DNA of 64,000 nt from an uncultured Prevotellaceae bacterium (GCA_900315455.1 OMZE01000005.1:1-64000); one strand, 5' to 3'; shown: positions 42,610 to 52,588, counted from the first letter of the stretch. Program-made: numbers and translations. The notes: generated by a model not told the origin, from the letters alone.

Positions 42610-43857
42610 TTATTCCTTTCGCTTGATTGCCATCCAACCTGCTATGCACAGTGCTATGATGGCCATTGCCATCACCGCGATGAAGAAGCGGCGATAGCCG
42701 AGATAGTCTTGCATAACACCGGTGAGACATCCCGATATGATGATTGAGGCGATGACCAGCGACCAGCACATGTCGAGATGCACCTTTTCGCACACTTCCC
42801 CGTTGCCATACATTATATATAATATGAATGCCACTATGCCGAATCCGCAGCACCACTGCTCCACTGACAGGCAGACGGTGACGAGCCACAGTTCACTGGG
42901 CATGGTATAGGCCAAGAACACATATATGGCATCGGGCAGGGTGAAAGCCAGAGCCATCACCAGACACCATTTCCTCAGTCCGTTTTTCCTCACACATTCC
43001 ACCCCCATCACATATCCTGCCATGGCGATGATTGTTGCCACGGTACAGAAGGCAAATCCCATCTCCTGTGGACTGAACGAGAGTCCGCCGATGCTGCCTT
43101 TGTCGACGAGGAAGAGCAAGGTGCCTCTCCACAAGAAGAACTCATGCAGTGGAAAGAACAAGACGAAGAGCGCGAAGAGCCATCTCCTGTCGGCTTTCCA
43201 CCAATCCGCCATCGCTGTCTTGCGCTGTTGCCATGCTTCCACGACGGCAACATTTCTCCCCGTATCACTCATCTTGCCCACGGCAGCCCAAAGCAGGAAA
43301 GCGATGATGAGCACGATGGCTGTCGCCACCTTGAATGCCAGGGTCCACGACTCCTCGATATTTCTCGACACCACCTCCATGTTGCCTGCCAGCAACATCA
43401 TCACCCCCATGACGATGACCACAGCCATCAGTTTGCAGGGCACCATGGCTTTCAGTACGCCATAGTTCCTCTTTTCCAAGAGTTCCCTATTGTTTTCCGC
43501 GGCAGCAGCATCAAAACAAGCCCCGGCGATAGATGCCACCGCAAAGGCCACCCACATCTTCCAGTTGTCAGGGAAAAGAGTCATATTCTCCGCCACGACA
43601 TACATGGTCACGCCAAAGAGCACGAGTGAGAGCACCATCCACCATTTGCGTTGCCCCATAGTTTCCATCACAGGAGAGAGGAAGGGTCGCAGTGCCAACG
43701 GCAGCAAGAAGAGCGATGTGACAAGTGTTGCCACTCCATTGCCCATACCCAGCCGATTGAACATCACCAGGGATACAGCCATGAGCATCACCACCATACC
43801 CCTCGCGAAGCAAAGCAGAGGCAACGAAGCGTGGAATCGGTTTATTCTCTTTTGCAT
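42610..43857 (-). CDS. MFS permease, AmpG-related
   Basis: 415 residues, 12 predicted membrane segments. The layout and short motifs (MGNGVATLVTSLFLLPLALRPFLSPVMET; FVLFFPLHEFFLWRGTLLFLVDKG) resemble the AmpG branch of the MFS and the neighbouring permease. Inner membrane. It is third in a minus-strand unit behind the multidomain protein and the AmpG-like gene, 18 nt from the latter. The likely substrate is a cell-wall fragment or sugar; this is context only. Confidence 0.85.
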   Translation of the reverse strand: MQKRINRFHASLPLLCFARGMVVMLMAVSLVMFNRLGMGNGVATLVTSLFLLPLALRPFLSPVMETMGQRKWWMVLSLVLFGVTMYVVAENMTLFPDNWKMWVAFAVASIAGACFDAAAAENNRELLEKRNYGVLKAMVPCKLMAVVIVMGVMMLLAGNMEVVSRNIEESWTLAFKVATAIVLIIAFLLWAAVGKMSDTGRNVAVVEAWQQRKTAMADWWKADRRWLFALFVLFFPLHEFFLWRGTLLFLVDKGSIGGLSFSPQEMGFAFCTVATIIAMAGYVMGVECVRKNGLRKWCLVMALAFTLPDAIYVFLAYTMPSELWLVTVCLSVEQWCCGFGIVAFILYIMYGNGEVCEKVHLDMCWSLVIASIIISGCLTGVMQDYLGYRRFFIAVMAMAIIALCIAGWMAIKRKE

Positions 43858-43875
43858 TTTCTCTTGAGGATGAAC

Positions 43876-45159
43876 TTATTCTTTTTTCTTTCCGAACTCA
43901 GGGTCGATTTTGATGAAGGCTGTCACGGCAAAGGTGATGATGCAAAGGAACATGACGATGATGAAGAAGGTGGAGTAGCCCACCGCATCCTTTATCCATC
44001 CCGACACCATGCCGGGGAGCATCAGTCCGAGGTACGACAACCCCGTGCAGATGGCATAGTGCGAAGTCTTGAACTCACCCTGGCTGTAATAAAGCATGTA
44101 GAGCGTCAGTGCGGTGAATCCCAGCCCATAGCCGAACTGCTCGATGAACAGACATGAACTGATGAGGAACAAGTTTCCCGGCTGCGCGAAACTGAGATAC
44201 ACATATACGATATCGGGCAGTGTGATGGCGCAGACGAAGGGCCACAGCCATCGTTTCAGTCCGTCGCGGCTTGCCAGCATGCCACCCACGATGCCGCCCA
44301 AGAGCAGTCCGATGAGTCCTACCGTGCCGTAAGCCAATCCGAAAGCCTCCTTGGTGAGGCCCAGTCCCCCCTCCTCCATCGGCCGCAGCAAGAACGTGCT
44401 GGCCATTTTGGTGAGCATGGCTTCAGGGAAACGATAGAGCAGCAGGAAGAGCAATACGAAGACTATTTGCTTGACGGGCACCTTGGTGAAGAACGAGGTG
44501 AGCATCTGCCACAGTCCGCGTGCCACATCACTTGCCGTAAGCCCATCGTTCTTCCGGTCTACTGGTCTTGGCATGGCAAAGCGATGATAGAGCCAGATGG
44601 CTATGAATATGGCAGAGAGTCCGAAGAAGATGAGGCTCCATGTGAAAGCCTTGCTGTCGGGGAATATCTCCTGCAACACTCCTGCCAACCACACCAGCAC
44701 CCCCTGTCCGAAGATGACAGCGATGCGGTAGAATGTGTTGCGGATGCCCACGAACCACGACTGGTCGTGACTATCGAGGTCGAGCATATAGAAGCCGTCG
44801 GCAGCGATGTCGTGCGTGGCACTGGAGAAGGCCATGAGGAAGAAGAAGAACATCGTGCCCTGGAACCAGAATGACGTGTTCACCGTGAATGCCACTCCTG
44901 CAAACGCCGCTCCCAGGAGCAGTTGCATGGTGAGCACCCACCATCGTTTGGTCTTGAACAGGTCAACGAACGGACTCCACAGCGGCTTGATGACCCACGG
45001 CAGTCCGAGCCAACTCGTATAGAGGGCTATCTCGGTGTCGGTCATGCCCATTTCCATGTACATCACCACTGCCACGGTCATTACCACCACATTGGGCAGA
45101 CCTTCGGCGAAATATAGCGTGGGAATCCATGCCCACGGGTTTCTCTTTTTTTCCATCAT
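43876..45159 (-). CDS. ampG: AmpG-like muropeptide permease
   Basis: The ATG at 45159 (MMEKKRNPWAW) gives 428 residues; sequence further upstream belongs to the preceding gene's end. AmpG features are WIPTLYFAEGLPNVVVM at the N-terminus, SWLGLPWVIKPLWSPFVDLFKTKRWW, SATHDIAADGFYM and RFPEAMLTKMASTFLL. Twelve membrane segments. AmpG imports anhydromuropeptides for peptidoglycan recycling. The gene begins 2 nt after the SpoIID-domain fusion gene ends, which ties the two together. Confidence 0.87.
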   Translation of the reverse strand: MMEKKRNPWAWIPTLYFAEGLPNVVVMTVAVVMYMEMGMTDTEIALYTSWLGLPWVIKPLWSPFVDLFKTKRWWVLTMQLLLGAAFAGVAFTVNTSFWFQGTMFFFFLMAFSSATHDIAADGFYMLDLDSHDQSWFVGIRNTFYRIAVIFGQGVLVWLAGVLQEIFPDSKAFTWSLIFFGLSAIFIAIWLYHRFAMPRPVDRKNDGLTASDVARGLWQMLTSFFTKVPVKQIVFVLLFLLLYRFPEAMLTKMASTFLLRPMEEGGLGLTKEAFGLAYGTVGLIGLLLGGIVGGMLASRDGLKRWLWPFVCAITLPDIVYVYLSFAQPGNLFLISSCLFIEQFGYGLGFTALTLYMLYYSQGEFKTSHYAICTGLSYLGLMLPGMVSGWIKDAVGYSTFFIIVMFLCIITFAVTAFIKIDPEFGKKKE

Positions 45160-45161
45160 GC

Positions 45162-48100
45162 TTACCTGTAAAGTTTCTTTATCTGCGCTCCACGGTAGTA
45201 GTGAAGCAGTATCTGGTCGTAGGAGAATCCCTTCTCTCCCATCATTGCCGCGCCTATCTGACAGAGTCCCACGCCGTGTCCCCATCCTGCACCGTGCAGG
45301 ATGAACCGTGCGGGCAGTCCGTCGGTCTCACCCTCAGTATCGACGACGAAAGCCGAACTGAGCAGGTGAGTCTCGCTGAGCGCGCGTCTTATCTCCAGTT
45401 CCTTCCCTATGGTGAGGGTGTGCTCAGTACCCTCTATGCGCAGTTTCGAGATACGTCCACTTCGGCCGCGCTCCACCACGGTGAGTGCCTTGATGCCGCC
45501 GAAATCTATTTTCAGTTTGTCGGCCACGAGGCGTGCCACCTCCTCCTGACTGAGCACAACCCTCCATCGATAGAAATCGGAGGTTTCGGTGTCGTAGTCG
45601 TTGAGCACCTGTTGGAGCACATTGGCATCAGAAGTGTTGCAGTAAGCCTCCGGACTGTCAAGAATCCATTTTCTGGCGTTCTGCTCCACCCTCAAGTCTA
45701 TTAGTCCTCCCTCTGCCCTGTCGGGCACCGACCTCAGGTAAGGTTTCGCGAGGTTATCCCAACAATACTGGAACTCCTCCGTCACTCCTCCACAGCACTT
45801 GCTGAAACGTGCATCGCAGATGTCGCCGTCGAAGACGAGCACCTGTCCTCTTGTGGCCTCCACGGCTGCCGCCGCCTTCCGTCCCACCGCTCTGGTGATG
45901 CCCTGGTAGCGCTGACAGTGGTCGTCGGCGCAGACGTCGAAGATGGTATGGTCTTCGCGGTCGTACCATTTGATGAGTTCGTCGTCTTTCTTGACGAAGG
46001 AGAAGAAATTCTCTCCCGACTTCTTCAGGTTGTTGCGTCGTTCCATCTGTGCAAGGAGCCAACTCCGTGAGATGACGGCATGCGCCTTGAGCAGTTCGTC
46101 GGATGCCGTTGCCTTCATCTCGCTGGAGATGACGCTGGTGAGGTATTCCTCTACCGGCAGCAGGTTGATGGCACACACCTTGTCGGCCTCCACCACCAGC
46201 CGCAGAGCCCCTCTGAAGGTCTGCACTTCTTTCCGCTCCCAATGGAAGTCGATGCCTATGGTGACATCGTGGAGCGAGAACGAAGCCTGCGCATTCTTCG
46301 GAACAAATGACAGTTCGCGGTACTGCCTTCCGCCCCATGCAATGCCTCCTTCAGAGAACTCCACCACCTGTTCACCCTCGATGCTCTCCCCTTTTGCCAT
46401 GTACGGCATATTGAGAGAGAACCTGATGGTCTTTCCGCTCACTATACCCACAGCCACCTGTGGTTCTTTCGCGCTGTTCTTTTCGTTTCGTTTCTCTGCC
46501 GTTTTTCCTTTCAGCAAGTCTATCACGGCAGCCATATCATCGTCGCTGATAGCCACTTCCCTGAGTATACCGATGGCACTCTCGGCACTGATGCGGTCGA
46601 AATCGTCGCGCCGTGGCGTGATGAGGAGTCCTGCCATGTCGAGAGCCCCCGGACTGACAAGCATCTGCCTGTCGCCCTCGTCGTAGTAGCATGCCGGGCG
46701 GTGGCGCCGCCGTGGGAAGACCACAGAGAGGAACTCCTCCTTTGTTCTCCAACTCACGATGTTCATCATGGGTTCCTCTCCCCTCTGTCGTTCCGCATCC
46801 TTCACCTCGCCATCCAGGGCCTGATAGAGTTTCCTGAACAGCCGTTCGTCGTTCGTCCTGTCCTGGCTTCTGATGAGCAACGCATGACAGGGATAGTCGT
46901 CGATGACATAGATGCCGTTGCCCTCATCGATGGTCACCAATGGCTGCAGGTTGCGGCATAGCCGTGGCCATGCCGTTTGCAGCGGCAGTTGTCCTGTCGT
47001 GCCCGCCTGCAGGTGCAAGTGGTCGGGAGCCGAGGCCCCGCATCGTGGTCCGTTGTAGAACACTGTGATTTCGGGATTTGTCTCGAGCAACTTATGTATC
47101 TCCGAATAGTTGTCGGCTATCTGCTGAGGCTGGTGCCGTCGCGCGGTTATAGTAAAATGAGAGTTGAGTATGGGGAATGGATTCACGAGGATATCCAGTT
47201 TTGCGTCGAAGGGCTTGACGATTTGTTCCTCTGGCCGGTTTTTCGCACAGAGGAAACACGGGCGCTCGCTGATATCCTGTTTCGACACTTTCGCCCCCGT
47301 GGAGACGATGCGAGCGGGATTCCACTGTGCCACGAGCGAGATGGTGTTGTCGTCGTTCTGCAGTTGCCGTGTCTCCACGGCATTCAGGTCGCGGTAGCGC
47401 TGTCGGGCATCAGGCCACAGTTCAAGTTGTCGGTTGAAGAACCTCACGAGCGAATTGTCCTCCATATAGTTTCCCTTTCCGCTGGCCATGCGTTGGCGTG
47501 CGGCTATCTCAAGGGTGCGCAGTTGGTCCTTGTAGGTGTTGTTGGCGTTCACTCGCTCTATGGAGAGTGCGGCGTCGCTATTTCCTCCCCACCGGCGGCA
47601 GAGGTACAGTTCGTCGTAGATACGTCCGATGCGGTATCTGCGGCTGAAAGCCAGTCCCATGGCATAGTCTTCGCCATAACTGGTATTGGGCAAGAGAATC
47701 TGTCTTAGCAGTGGTGTGAAGAATGCGCGTGGTGCTCCCAGTCCGTTGATGCGCAGCGCGTTGTTGCACCCATTGTCTTCGGTCCACTCACGATGGTCGA
47801 TGATTCCCGGCGGCAGCGTGTTGAGGTCGAAGTCACACATTCTGTATGCCCCCACCACCATTGCAGCCCGCTGTTTGTAGAACGCGTCGACGATGCGTTG
47901 CAGCGTTTGAGGCGAAGAGTAGAGGTCATCGCTGTCGAGTTGCACGGCGAAGCGTCCGCAGCGGTCGTCGACGACAGCGGTGTTCCAGCATCCGCCGATG
48001 CCCAAGTCGGTGCGGTCGGGGATGATGTGCACGAGGCGTGGGTTGTCGTATGCTTTCAGCAGTTGTGTAGTGCGGTCGGTGGAATGGTTGTCGACGACGA

Positions 48101-48947
48101 TGACGTTGTAGTCGAACGAGGTTTTCTGCGACAGTGCAGAATCCACCGCATCGCAGATGGTCTTCTCCCTGTTGTATACAGGTATGATGACCGATGCCTC
48201 GTACTTGAAATCCTGTTCCTTGAAGTCGGGCGTGGCATAACTGTTGGTGTCCACCAGTGCCCCAATCTCCCTCAGGTGGTTGGTGGCAGCCTTCTCCATC
48301 TCTACCTGCACCTCACGGTTGCGTGGGTTCACATAGTCGAACTGTTTCTCTCCACTTGCCCTGAGGTCGAGTTCCTGTTCGGTATACAGGTATTCGTTCA
48401 AGTGCAAGAGGGTTCCCTTGCGGCTGATGAAGAGGCGCAGGTCGTAGATGCCCGCAAACTGGTATTGCGGCAGTTTCTCCTGTCGCAAGTATTCGTGCAG
48501 CAGTTCCGAGCGTATGAGGAGTATCGACCCGAAGTCGAAGTCGTCGCGGATGCTGCCCGGTTGGTAGTCGATAACAGGATGCTTCACCGCCTTGCCGTTT
48601 TCCATGGAATAGTGGTCGGCATAGACGAGTGCCGCCCCTGCATCCTTGGCCACCCTAAGGAGCCGTTCGGCGGCATACATGCCGAGGGTGACGGGAGTGC
48701 TCTTCGTGAAGAGCATCACGAAGTCGGCCTCTGTATGTTGTTGCATGGCTACTACGGCAGCCGTAGACTGCAACCTGTTGACGGGCAGCAGGGTACAGTC
48801 TGCCGGGCAGTCGCCTTCGGGCTGCTGTCCTTCACCCACGAGCAGGTAGATATGATGTATGGTCTTGTCGGTGCGCAACTGGCTCACTGTCATCTCTGCC
48901 ACGTCCATGTTGTCGCACGGCAGGAAGCAGTCGATTTTTCCTCTCAT
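45162..48947 (-). CDS. Multidomain protein: two GT-A-like domains, DUF4922 (HIT/GalT-like) and SpoIID domain
   Basis: 1261 residues from the ATG at 48947. No signal peptide or membrane segment is seen. Residues 1-235 look like a degenerate GT-A domain ([34 protein letters not shown]). Residues 243-513 are a clear GT2 glycosyltransferase ([49 protein letters not shown]). Residues 550-740 are a DUF4922/HIT-like nucleotidyltransferase ([32 protein letters not shown] at 643-647). Residues 828-1261 are SpoIID/LytB-like ([15 protein letters not shown] with the catalytic Glu, [33 protein letters not shown]). SpoIID relatives cleave peptidoglycan glycan strands outside the cytosol, so a cytosolic copy is odd. 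Confidence 0.88.
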   Translation of the reverse strand: MRGKIDCFLPCDNMDVAEMTVSQLRTDKTIHHIYLLVGEGQQPEGDCPADCTLLPVNRLQSTAAVVAMQQHTEADFVMLFTKSTPVTLGMYAAERLLRVAKDAGAALVYADHYSMENGKAVKHPVIDYQPGSIRDDFDFGSILLIRSELLHEYLRQEKLPQYQFAGIYDLRLFISRKGTLLHLNEYLYTEQELDLRASGEKQFDYVNPRNREVQVEMEKAATNHLREIGALVDTNSYATPDFKEQDFKYEASVIIPVYNREKTICDAVDSALSQKTSFDYNVIVVDNHSTDRTTQLLKAYDNPRLVHIIPDRTDLGIGGCWNTAVVDDRCGRFAVQLDSDDLYSSPQTLQRIVDAFYKQRAAMVVGAYRMCDFDLNTLPPGIIDHREWTEDNGCNNALRINGLGAPRAFFTPLLRQILLPNTSYGEDYAMGLAFSRRYRIGRIYDELYLCRRWGGNSDAALSIERVNANNTYKDQLRTLEIAARQRMASGKGNYMEDNSLVRFFNRQLELWPDARQRYRDLNAVETRQLQNDDNTISLVAQWNPARIVSTGAKVSKQDISERPCFLCAKNRPEEQIVKPFDAKLDILVNPFPILNSHFTITARRHQPQQIADNYSEIHKLLETNPEITVFYNGPRCGASAPDHLHLQAGTTGQLPLQTAWPRLCRNLQPLVTIDEGNGIYVIDDYPCHALLIRSQDRTNDERLFRKLYQALDGEVKDAERQRGEEPMMNIVSWRTKEEFLSVVFPRRRHRPACYYDEGDRQMLVSPGALDMAGLLITPRRDDFDRISAESAIGILREVAISDDDMAAVIDLLKGKTAEKRNEKNSAKEPQVAVGIVSGKTIRFSLNMPYMAKGESIEGEQVVEFSEGGIAWGGRQYRELSFVPKNAQASFSLHDVTIGIDFHWERKEVQTFRGALRLVVEADKVCAINLLPVEEYLTSVISSEMKATASDELLKAHAVISRSWLLAQMERRNNLKKSGENFFSFVKKDDELIKWYDREDHTIFDVCADDHCQRYQGITRAVGRKAAAAVEATRGQVLVFDGDICDARFSKCCGGVTEEFQYCWDNLAKPYLRSVPDRAEGGLIDLRVEQNARKWILDSPEAYCNTSDANVLQQVLNDYDTETSDFYRWRVVLSQEEVARLVADKLKIDFGGIKALTVVERGRSGRISKLRIEGTEHTLTIGKELEIRRALSETHLLSSAFVVDTEGETDGLPARFILHGAGWGHGVGLCQIGAAMMGEKGFSYDQILLHYYRGAQIKKLYR

Positions 48948-48972
48948 ATTGCTTAAAGTTGTTTGCAAAGTC

Positions 48973-48980
48973 CAAAATTA
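48973..48980 (-). promoter_or_regulatory. -7 box for the multidomain protein operon
   Basis: TAATTTTG on the minus strand, 25 nt before the ATG at 48947. No TTTG at the -33 distance. It argues against a start at the TTG codon at 48968. Confidence 0.5.
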
Positions 48981-49080
48981 CAACAAAAAAATGAGAATCC
49001 GTGAAGAGGTGGTGCTTTTTATCGTTTTTTCGTGGAAAAGGGAAGGGTTCTGAGGTTTGAGAATTGAGATTTATGCCTCA

Positions 49081-49113
49081 AAAGAGTGGCACTGCATCTG
49101 CTGCAGTGCCACC
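49081..49113 (-). terminator. Terminator of the PepSY-like gene
   Basis: An 11-bp perfect stem (GTGGCACTGCA / TGCAGTGCCAC), 5-nt loop, followed on the minus strand by CTCTTTTG. Confidence 0.75.
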
Positions 49114-49159
49114 TTGCCCGTTTCCTTGGAAAGGGCTATGACAAAAACGATGAATAATT

Positions 49160-49600
49160 TCAGTCATCCATACCAATAAGCATTCCACTGTGATTGAATT
49201 TCAAGTCGAGGTCGTTGGAGAGTTCTATATCATATCCATGGCGTTCCTTGTCGATTTTCACGATCTGCACACCGGGGAAGTTGGTCTCCACATAAGTAGC
49301 GATGGGTTGTGGCACGAGGGCGGCAGGCACAGCCTTCAACTTGCAGTCCACTTTATCCCATTCACCTTTTTTGTCGAAGTCGATCTCAGTACCATCCTTG
49401 AGTCGCACCTCATACCTTGTTTTCATGAACTCGGAATCTTTTTGTGCGAAGAGGACGGGGTTGTCAGGGAAGTTAGTTGTGATAAACGTCCTGGCTGCTG
49501 CGGGGAGTTGCTCAGGAGTAATCATCTTATCTTTGGCAAAGCACGAAGTCAGTGCTACTACAAATACCAATGCTACCATGCTAAATCTTGTCGCTTTCAT
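49160..49600 (-). CDS. PepSY-like (DUF2874) exported protein
   Basis: 146 residues from the ATG at 49600. The signal peptide ends LTSC/FAKDK, which reads either as a lipobox or as signal peptidase I cleavage after CFA. Two repeats of the PepSY-like pattern follow (LPAAARTFITTNFPDNPVLFAQKD...RYEVRLKDGTEIDFDKKGEWDKVD; then PQPIATYVETNFPGVQIVKIDKE...YDIELSNDLDLKFNHSGMLIGMDD). The family is common in the Bacteroidota periplasm and may inhibit or sense proteases or envelope stress. Single-gene unit with its own promoter and terminator. Confidence 0.92.
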   Translation of the reverse strand: MKATRFSMVALVFVVALTSCFAKDKMITPEQLPAAARTFITTNFPDNPVLFAQKDSEFMKTRYEVRLKDGTEIDFDKKGEWDKVDCKLKAVPAALVPQPIATYVETNFPGVQIVKIDKERHGYDIELSNDLDLKFNHSGMLIGMDD

Positions 49601-49657
49601 ATTTTTAAAGTTTAAATTGTTATTATTGTTTTTTTCGTTATTTGTCTGATGACATTG

Positions 49658-49690
49658 CAAATATAGCAATAATTTCTGCTCAGTTCCAAA
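49658..49690 (-). promoter_or_regulatory. Promoter of the PepSY-like gene
   Basis: On the minus strand TTTG (49690-49687), 21 nt, TATATTTG (49665-49658). Leader about 50 nt. Confidence 0.8.
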
Positions 49691-49931
49691 AAAACAACCC
49701 AAAAATAACGAAATTCCATAAGACCAAGAGCCGCTAATTGGACAAGAAAAAGAAAAGTCCTTCTTTTCTGTCCGAAAACATGTTAAAGACATACCGTAAA
49801 GAACTAATTTTATCTAATTTTTCTGTTTTTCCCAACCAAACATTCATCGTTTATGAAAAAAGCAGTAATTTAGAAGCCATGATATAATAAATCGCATGTG
49901 ATTGCGTATATATAATAAGGAGAAAACTATC

Positions 49932-50657
49932 ATGAAAAGAGGAAAAAAGATATGCAAGACCCTGAAGGAGGTGCGTATGCAGGTGGCCAGAGCCAACGAC
50001 ATCGACTATACCCCCGCTGAGTGCCACCATGAAGGCGACTGCGCCGGCACCTGTCCGAAGTGCGAGGCCGAGGTGCGGTATTTAGAGCGTCAACTCAATA
50101 TGCGCCGACAGTTGGGCAAGGCTGTGGCGGTGGTGGGTGTGAGCGTGGGACTGGCAGCCCTCAGCGCCTGCAAGACCCATAAGACCACCCCTACCGAACT
50201 TGGTGGAGATGTGACTGTAGGCACTGATGCCCCGACAATAGAAATGACCGAGGGCATTGTGCCCATGATGCCCGACACCACGGCTGTTGAGGTGGAGCCC
50301 GTTGCCGAGGAGTCCACTGAAGCCATCTATGGTGAGAACTCCGATATTCCTGACACTGTAGAGCCACCCACCTATCCCGGTGGCATGGCAGCCTTGTCGC
50401 AGTTTCTCAACGAAAACATCAAATATCCCAAGGAGGCAGAAAAGGCGAAGATTGAGGGACGCGTGCTGGTGGGGTTCATCGTTGATGTGGATGGGGCCAT
50501 CTCCGAGTCGCGTGTGGAGCATTCCAGTCATCCACTGCTCGACCGCGAGGCACTTCGCGTCATCCGCCTGATGCCTGCTTGGAACCCTGCTAAGGAAAAA
50601 GCCTCCGGCAAGCCAGTGAAAGTAAGATATCATCTGCCTGTGACCTTCAAGTTGTAG
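49932..50657 (+). CDS. TonB-domain protein with Cys-rich cytosolic N-terminus
   Basis: 241 residues from the ATG at 49932; an ATG 30 nt upstream is in frame but AT-rich. Residues 1-60 carry ICKTLKEVRMQVARANDIDY and four close cysteines (C31, C37, C41, C44: ECHHEGDCAGTCPKCEAEV), like a zinc or Fe-S site. A membrane helix (about 68-86) and an acidic/Pro linker lead to the TonB C-terminal domain (YPGGMAALSQFLNENIKYPKEAEKAKIEGRVLVGFIVDVDG...LPAWNPA-type end). It should link the inner-membrane ExbBD motor to outer-membrane receptors. The N-terminal module is not part of classical TonB. Confidence 0.88.
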   Translation: MKRGKKICKTLKEVRMQVARANDIDYTPAECHHEGDCAGTCPKCEAEVRYLERQLNMRRQLGKAVAVVGVSVGLAALSACKTHKTTPTELGGDVTVGTDAPTIEMTEGIVPMMPDTTAVEVEPVAEESTEAIYGENSDIPDTVEPPTYPGGMAALSQFLNENIKYPKEAEKAKIEGRVLVGFIVDVDGAISESRVEHSSHPLLDREALRVIRLMPAWNPAKEKASGKPVKVRYHLPVTFKL

Positions 50658-50675
50658 GCATCAATTTTTGGACTT

Positions 50676-51149
50676 ATGGAGAATCAAATAAAAACCAACA
50701 AGGCCCTGAAAGGCTTGCGGCAGTTGGCGATTCTGGCTGCTGTAAGTATTGCATTTGCCTTTATGGCTTGCGAGAGCCAGATGACAGGCCTTGACGAAAC
50801 CCGCGGTTCAGACCCCAAGATTCTGGCACCTGGCAGCCAAATCTTTGTAGACTACGAGCAGCAGGCCTCCTTCCCCGGCGGCGAGCAGGCCCTTCTCGAT
50901 TTTCTGGACCAGAACGTGCGCTATCCTGACGGCTATGAGGGGTGTGCCCAGGGCCGAGTAGTAGTTACATTCACCATCAATTATGACGGCAACGTCATCA
51001 ACCCCAAGGTGACACGAAGCCTCGACAAGCCATTAGATGACGAGGCATTGCGTGTGGTAAGACTCATGCCCAAATGGATACCAGCGAAAGAGAACGGGAA
51101 ATGCAAGAGAGTGAAGTACACCCTACCCATTCCCTTCAAATTGAAATAA
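50676..51149 (+). CDS. TonB C-terminal-domain protein, possible lipoprotein
   Basis: 157 residues. The N-terminal hydrophobic segment ends FMAC/E, a possible lipobox. The rest is a TonB_C domain (FPGGEQALLDFLDQNVRYPDGYEG.AQGRVVVTFTINYDGNVI, RVVRLMPKWIPAKENGK). There is no proline-rich spacer, so it is too short to span the periplasm from the inner membrane; it may act as a partner of the preceding TonB protein, 18 nt upstream. Confidence 0.88.
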   Translation: MENQIKTNKALKGLRQLAILAAVSIAFAFMACESQMTGLDETRGSDPKILAPGSQIFVDYEQQASFPGGEQALLDFLDQNVRYPDGYEGCAQGRVVVTFTINYDGNVINPKVTRSLDKPLDDEALRVVRLMPKWIPAKENGKCKRVKYTLPIPFKLK

Positions 51150-51172
51150 GACATCGCCATGTCCCCCCTTGT

Positions 51173-51430
51173 CGCGAAGCGGCGAAGGTACTTCGCTCGG
51201 GAAAGCAAAAAAATCTGCGTATTTTGTTTTGATTTCCGCTCGCATAATCGTACTTTGCCGCTTCGCGGCGAAGGTACTCACGCTCGGGAAAGCAAAAAAA
51301 TCTGCGATTTTTGTTTTGATTTCCGCTCGCTTAATCGTACTTTGCCGCTTCGCGGCGAAGGGACTCACGCTCGGGAAAGCAAAAAAATCTGCGATTTTTT
51401 TTGCTTTCCACTCGCTTAATCGTACCTTTG
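51173..51430 (+). repeat. Three-unit array of composite hairpin/promoter repeats before rlmN
   Basis: CTCGGGAAAGC marks the units at 51196, 51283 and 51370 (period 87 bp). The first two end in TTTG-N19-TACTTTG (51251-51257, 51338-51344), one base short, followed by GCCGC-TTC-GCGGC and CGAAGG. The last ends in TTTG (51400-51403)-N19-TACCTTTG (51423-51430), a perfect promoter, 12 nt before the rlmN ATG. The last unit also has a near-perfect 16-bp A/T hairpin whose 3' arm includes the TTTG. Confidence 0.88.
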
Positions 51431-51442
51431 CAAACGGAAACA

Positions 51443-52489
51443 ATGGACTGTAAGAAACAGACACTGATAGGCATGACGCTTGCCGAACTGAAGCAAGTCG
51501 CCGTGCAAATGGGTATGCCCCCCTTCACAGGGGGGCAAATAGCCAGTTGGCTTTACCGAAACGCTGTCGCTACGGTAGACGAGATGTCCAATATCTCGAA
51601 GGCCAACCGTGAGAAATTGTCGGAGAGTTATGAGGTGGGCCTCATGCCTCCCACCGACTGCCAGCGCTCGGTAGACGGTACGGTGAAATACCTCTTCCCC
51701 ACCAGCAACGGGAAGACGGTGGAGACCGTCTATATCCCCGATGGCGAGCGTGCCACGCTCTGTGTGTCGTCGCAGGTGGGATGCAAGATGGGATGTCTGT
51801 TCTGCCAGACCGGTCGCCAAGGGTTTGAGGGCAACCTCACCGCCGGCGACATCCTCAATCAAATCTACGCCCTTCCCGAGCGCGACACCCTCACCAACAT
51901 CGTGTTCATGGGACAAGGAGAACCGATGGACAACCTCGACAACGTGCTCCGAGCCACGGAAATCCTCACCGCCCCCTACGGATGGGCATGGAGTCCGAAG
52001 CGTATCACCGTGAGCAGCGTGGGCATAAAAAGCAAGTTGCGCCGCTTCCTCGACGAGAGCGAATGCCATGTGGCCATCAGCCTCCACTCCCCCCTCCATG
52101 AGCAGCGTGCGATGTTGATGCCCGCCGAGCGTGCGATGCCCATCGCCGACGTGGTGTCGCTGTTGCGCGAGTACGACTTCACCCATCAGCGCCGTCTCTC
52201 GTTCGAGTACATCGTCTTTGGCGGTCTGAACGACACCATCACCCATGCAAAGGAAATTCTGCGGTTGCTCCGAGGACTGGAATGCCGCATCAACCTCATC
52301 CGCTTCCATCACATTCCCGGCAGCGACCTCCGCGAAGCCAGTGAAGAGCGCATGGAGCAGTTGCGCGACTATCTTACCCAGCACGGCATCTTCACCACCA
52401 TCCGTGCCAGTCGCGGACAGGACATCTTTGCCGCCTGCGGTCTGCTGAGCACGGCAAAGAAGATTGCCACCGAACGTGGGCAGGCATAA
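51443..52489 (+). CDS. rlmN: 23S rRNA (adenine2503-C2)-methyltransferase
   Basis: 348 residues from the ATG at 51443. Radical-SAM cluster cysteines C114, C118 and C121 (CKMGCLFC), SAM-binding MGQGEPMDN, SVGI, SLHSP and the acceptor Cys332 in AACGLL. It methylates A2503 of 23S rRNA, and often A37 of some tRNAs, improving translational fidelity. Stand-alone gene driven by the repeat-array promoter. Confidence 0.98.
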   Translation: MDCKKQTLIGMTLAELKQVAVQMGMPPFTGGQIASWLYRNAVATVDEMSNISKANREKLSESYEVGLMPPTDCQRSVDGTVKYLFPTSNGKTVETVYIPDGERATLCVSSQVGCKMGCLFCQTGRQGFEGNLTAGDILNQIYALPERDTLTNIVFMGQGEPMDNLDNVLRATEILTAPYGWAWSPKRITVSSVGIKSKLRRFLDESECHVAISLHSPLHEQRAMLMPAERAMPIADVVSLLREYDFTHQRRLSFEYIVFGGLNDTITHAKEILRLLRGLECRINLIRFHHIPGSDLREASEERMEQLRDYLTQHGIFTTIRASRGQDIFAACGLLSTAKKIATERGQA

Positions 52490-52588
52490 GAGAGAAAGTC
52501 CTTCAAAACCTTATAGACCACATCAAATAATATACGGCTACCTATCCGGCTGCCATCAATATAATCACCATTTTTCAAAGACACTGAT

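Noticed and set aside
51159-51464. Open frames on both strands within the rlmN upstream array
   Set aside because: They are translations of the 87-bp repeats and overlap the rlmN promoter.
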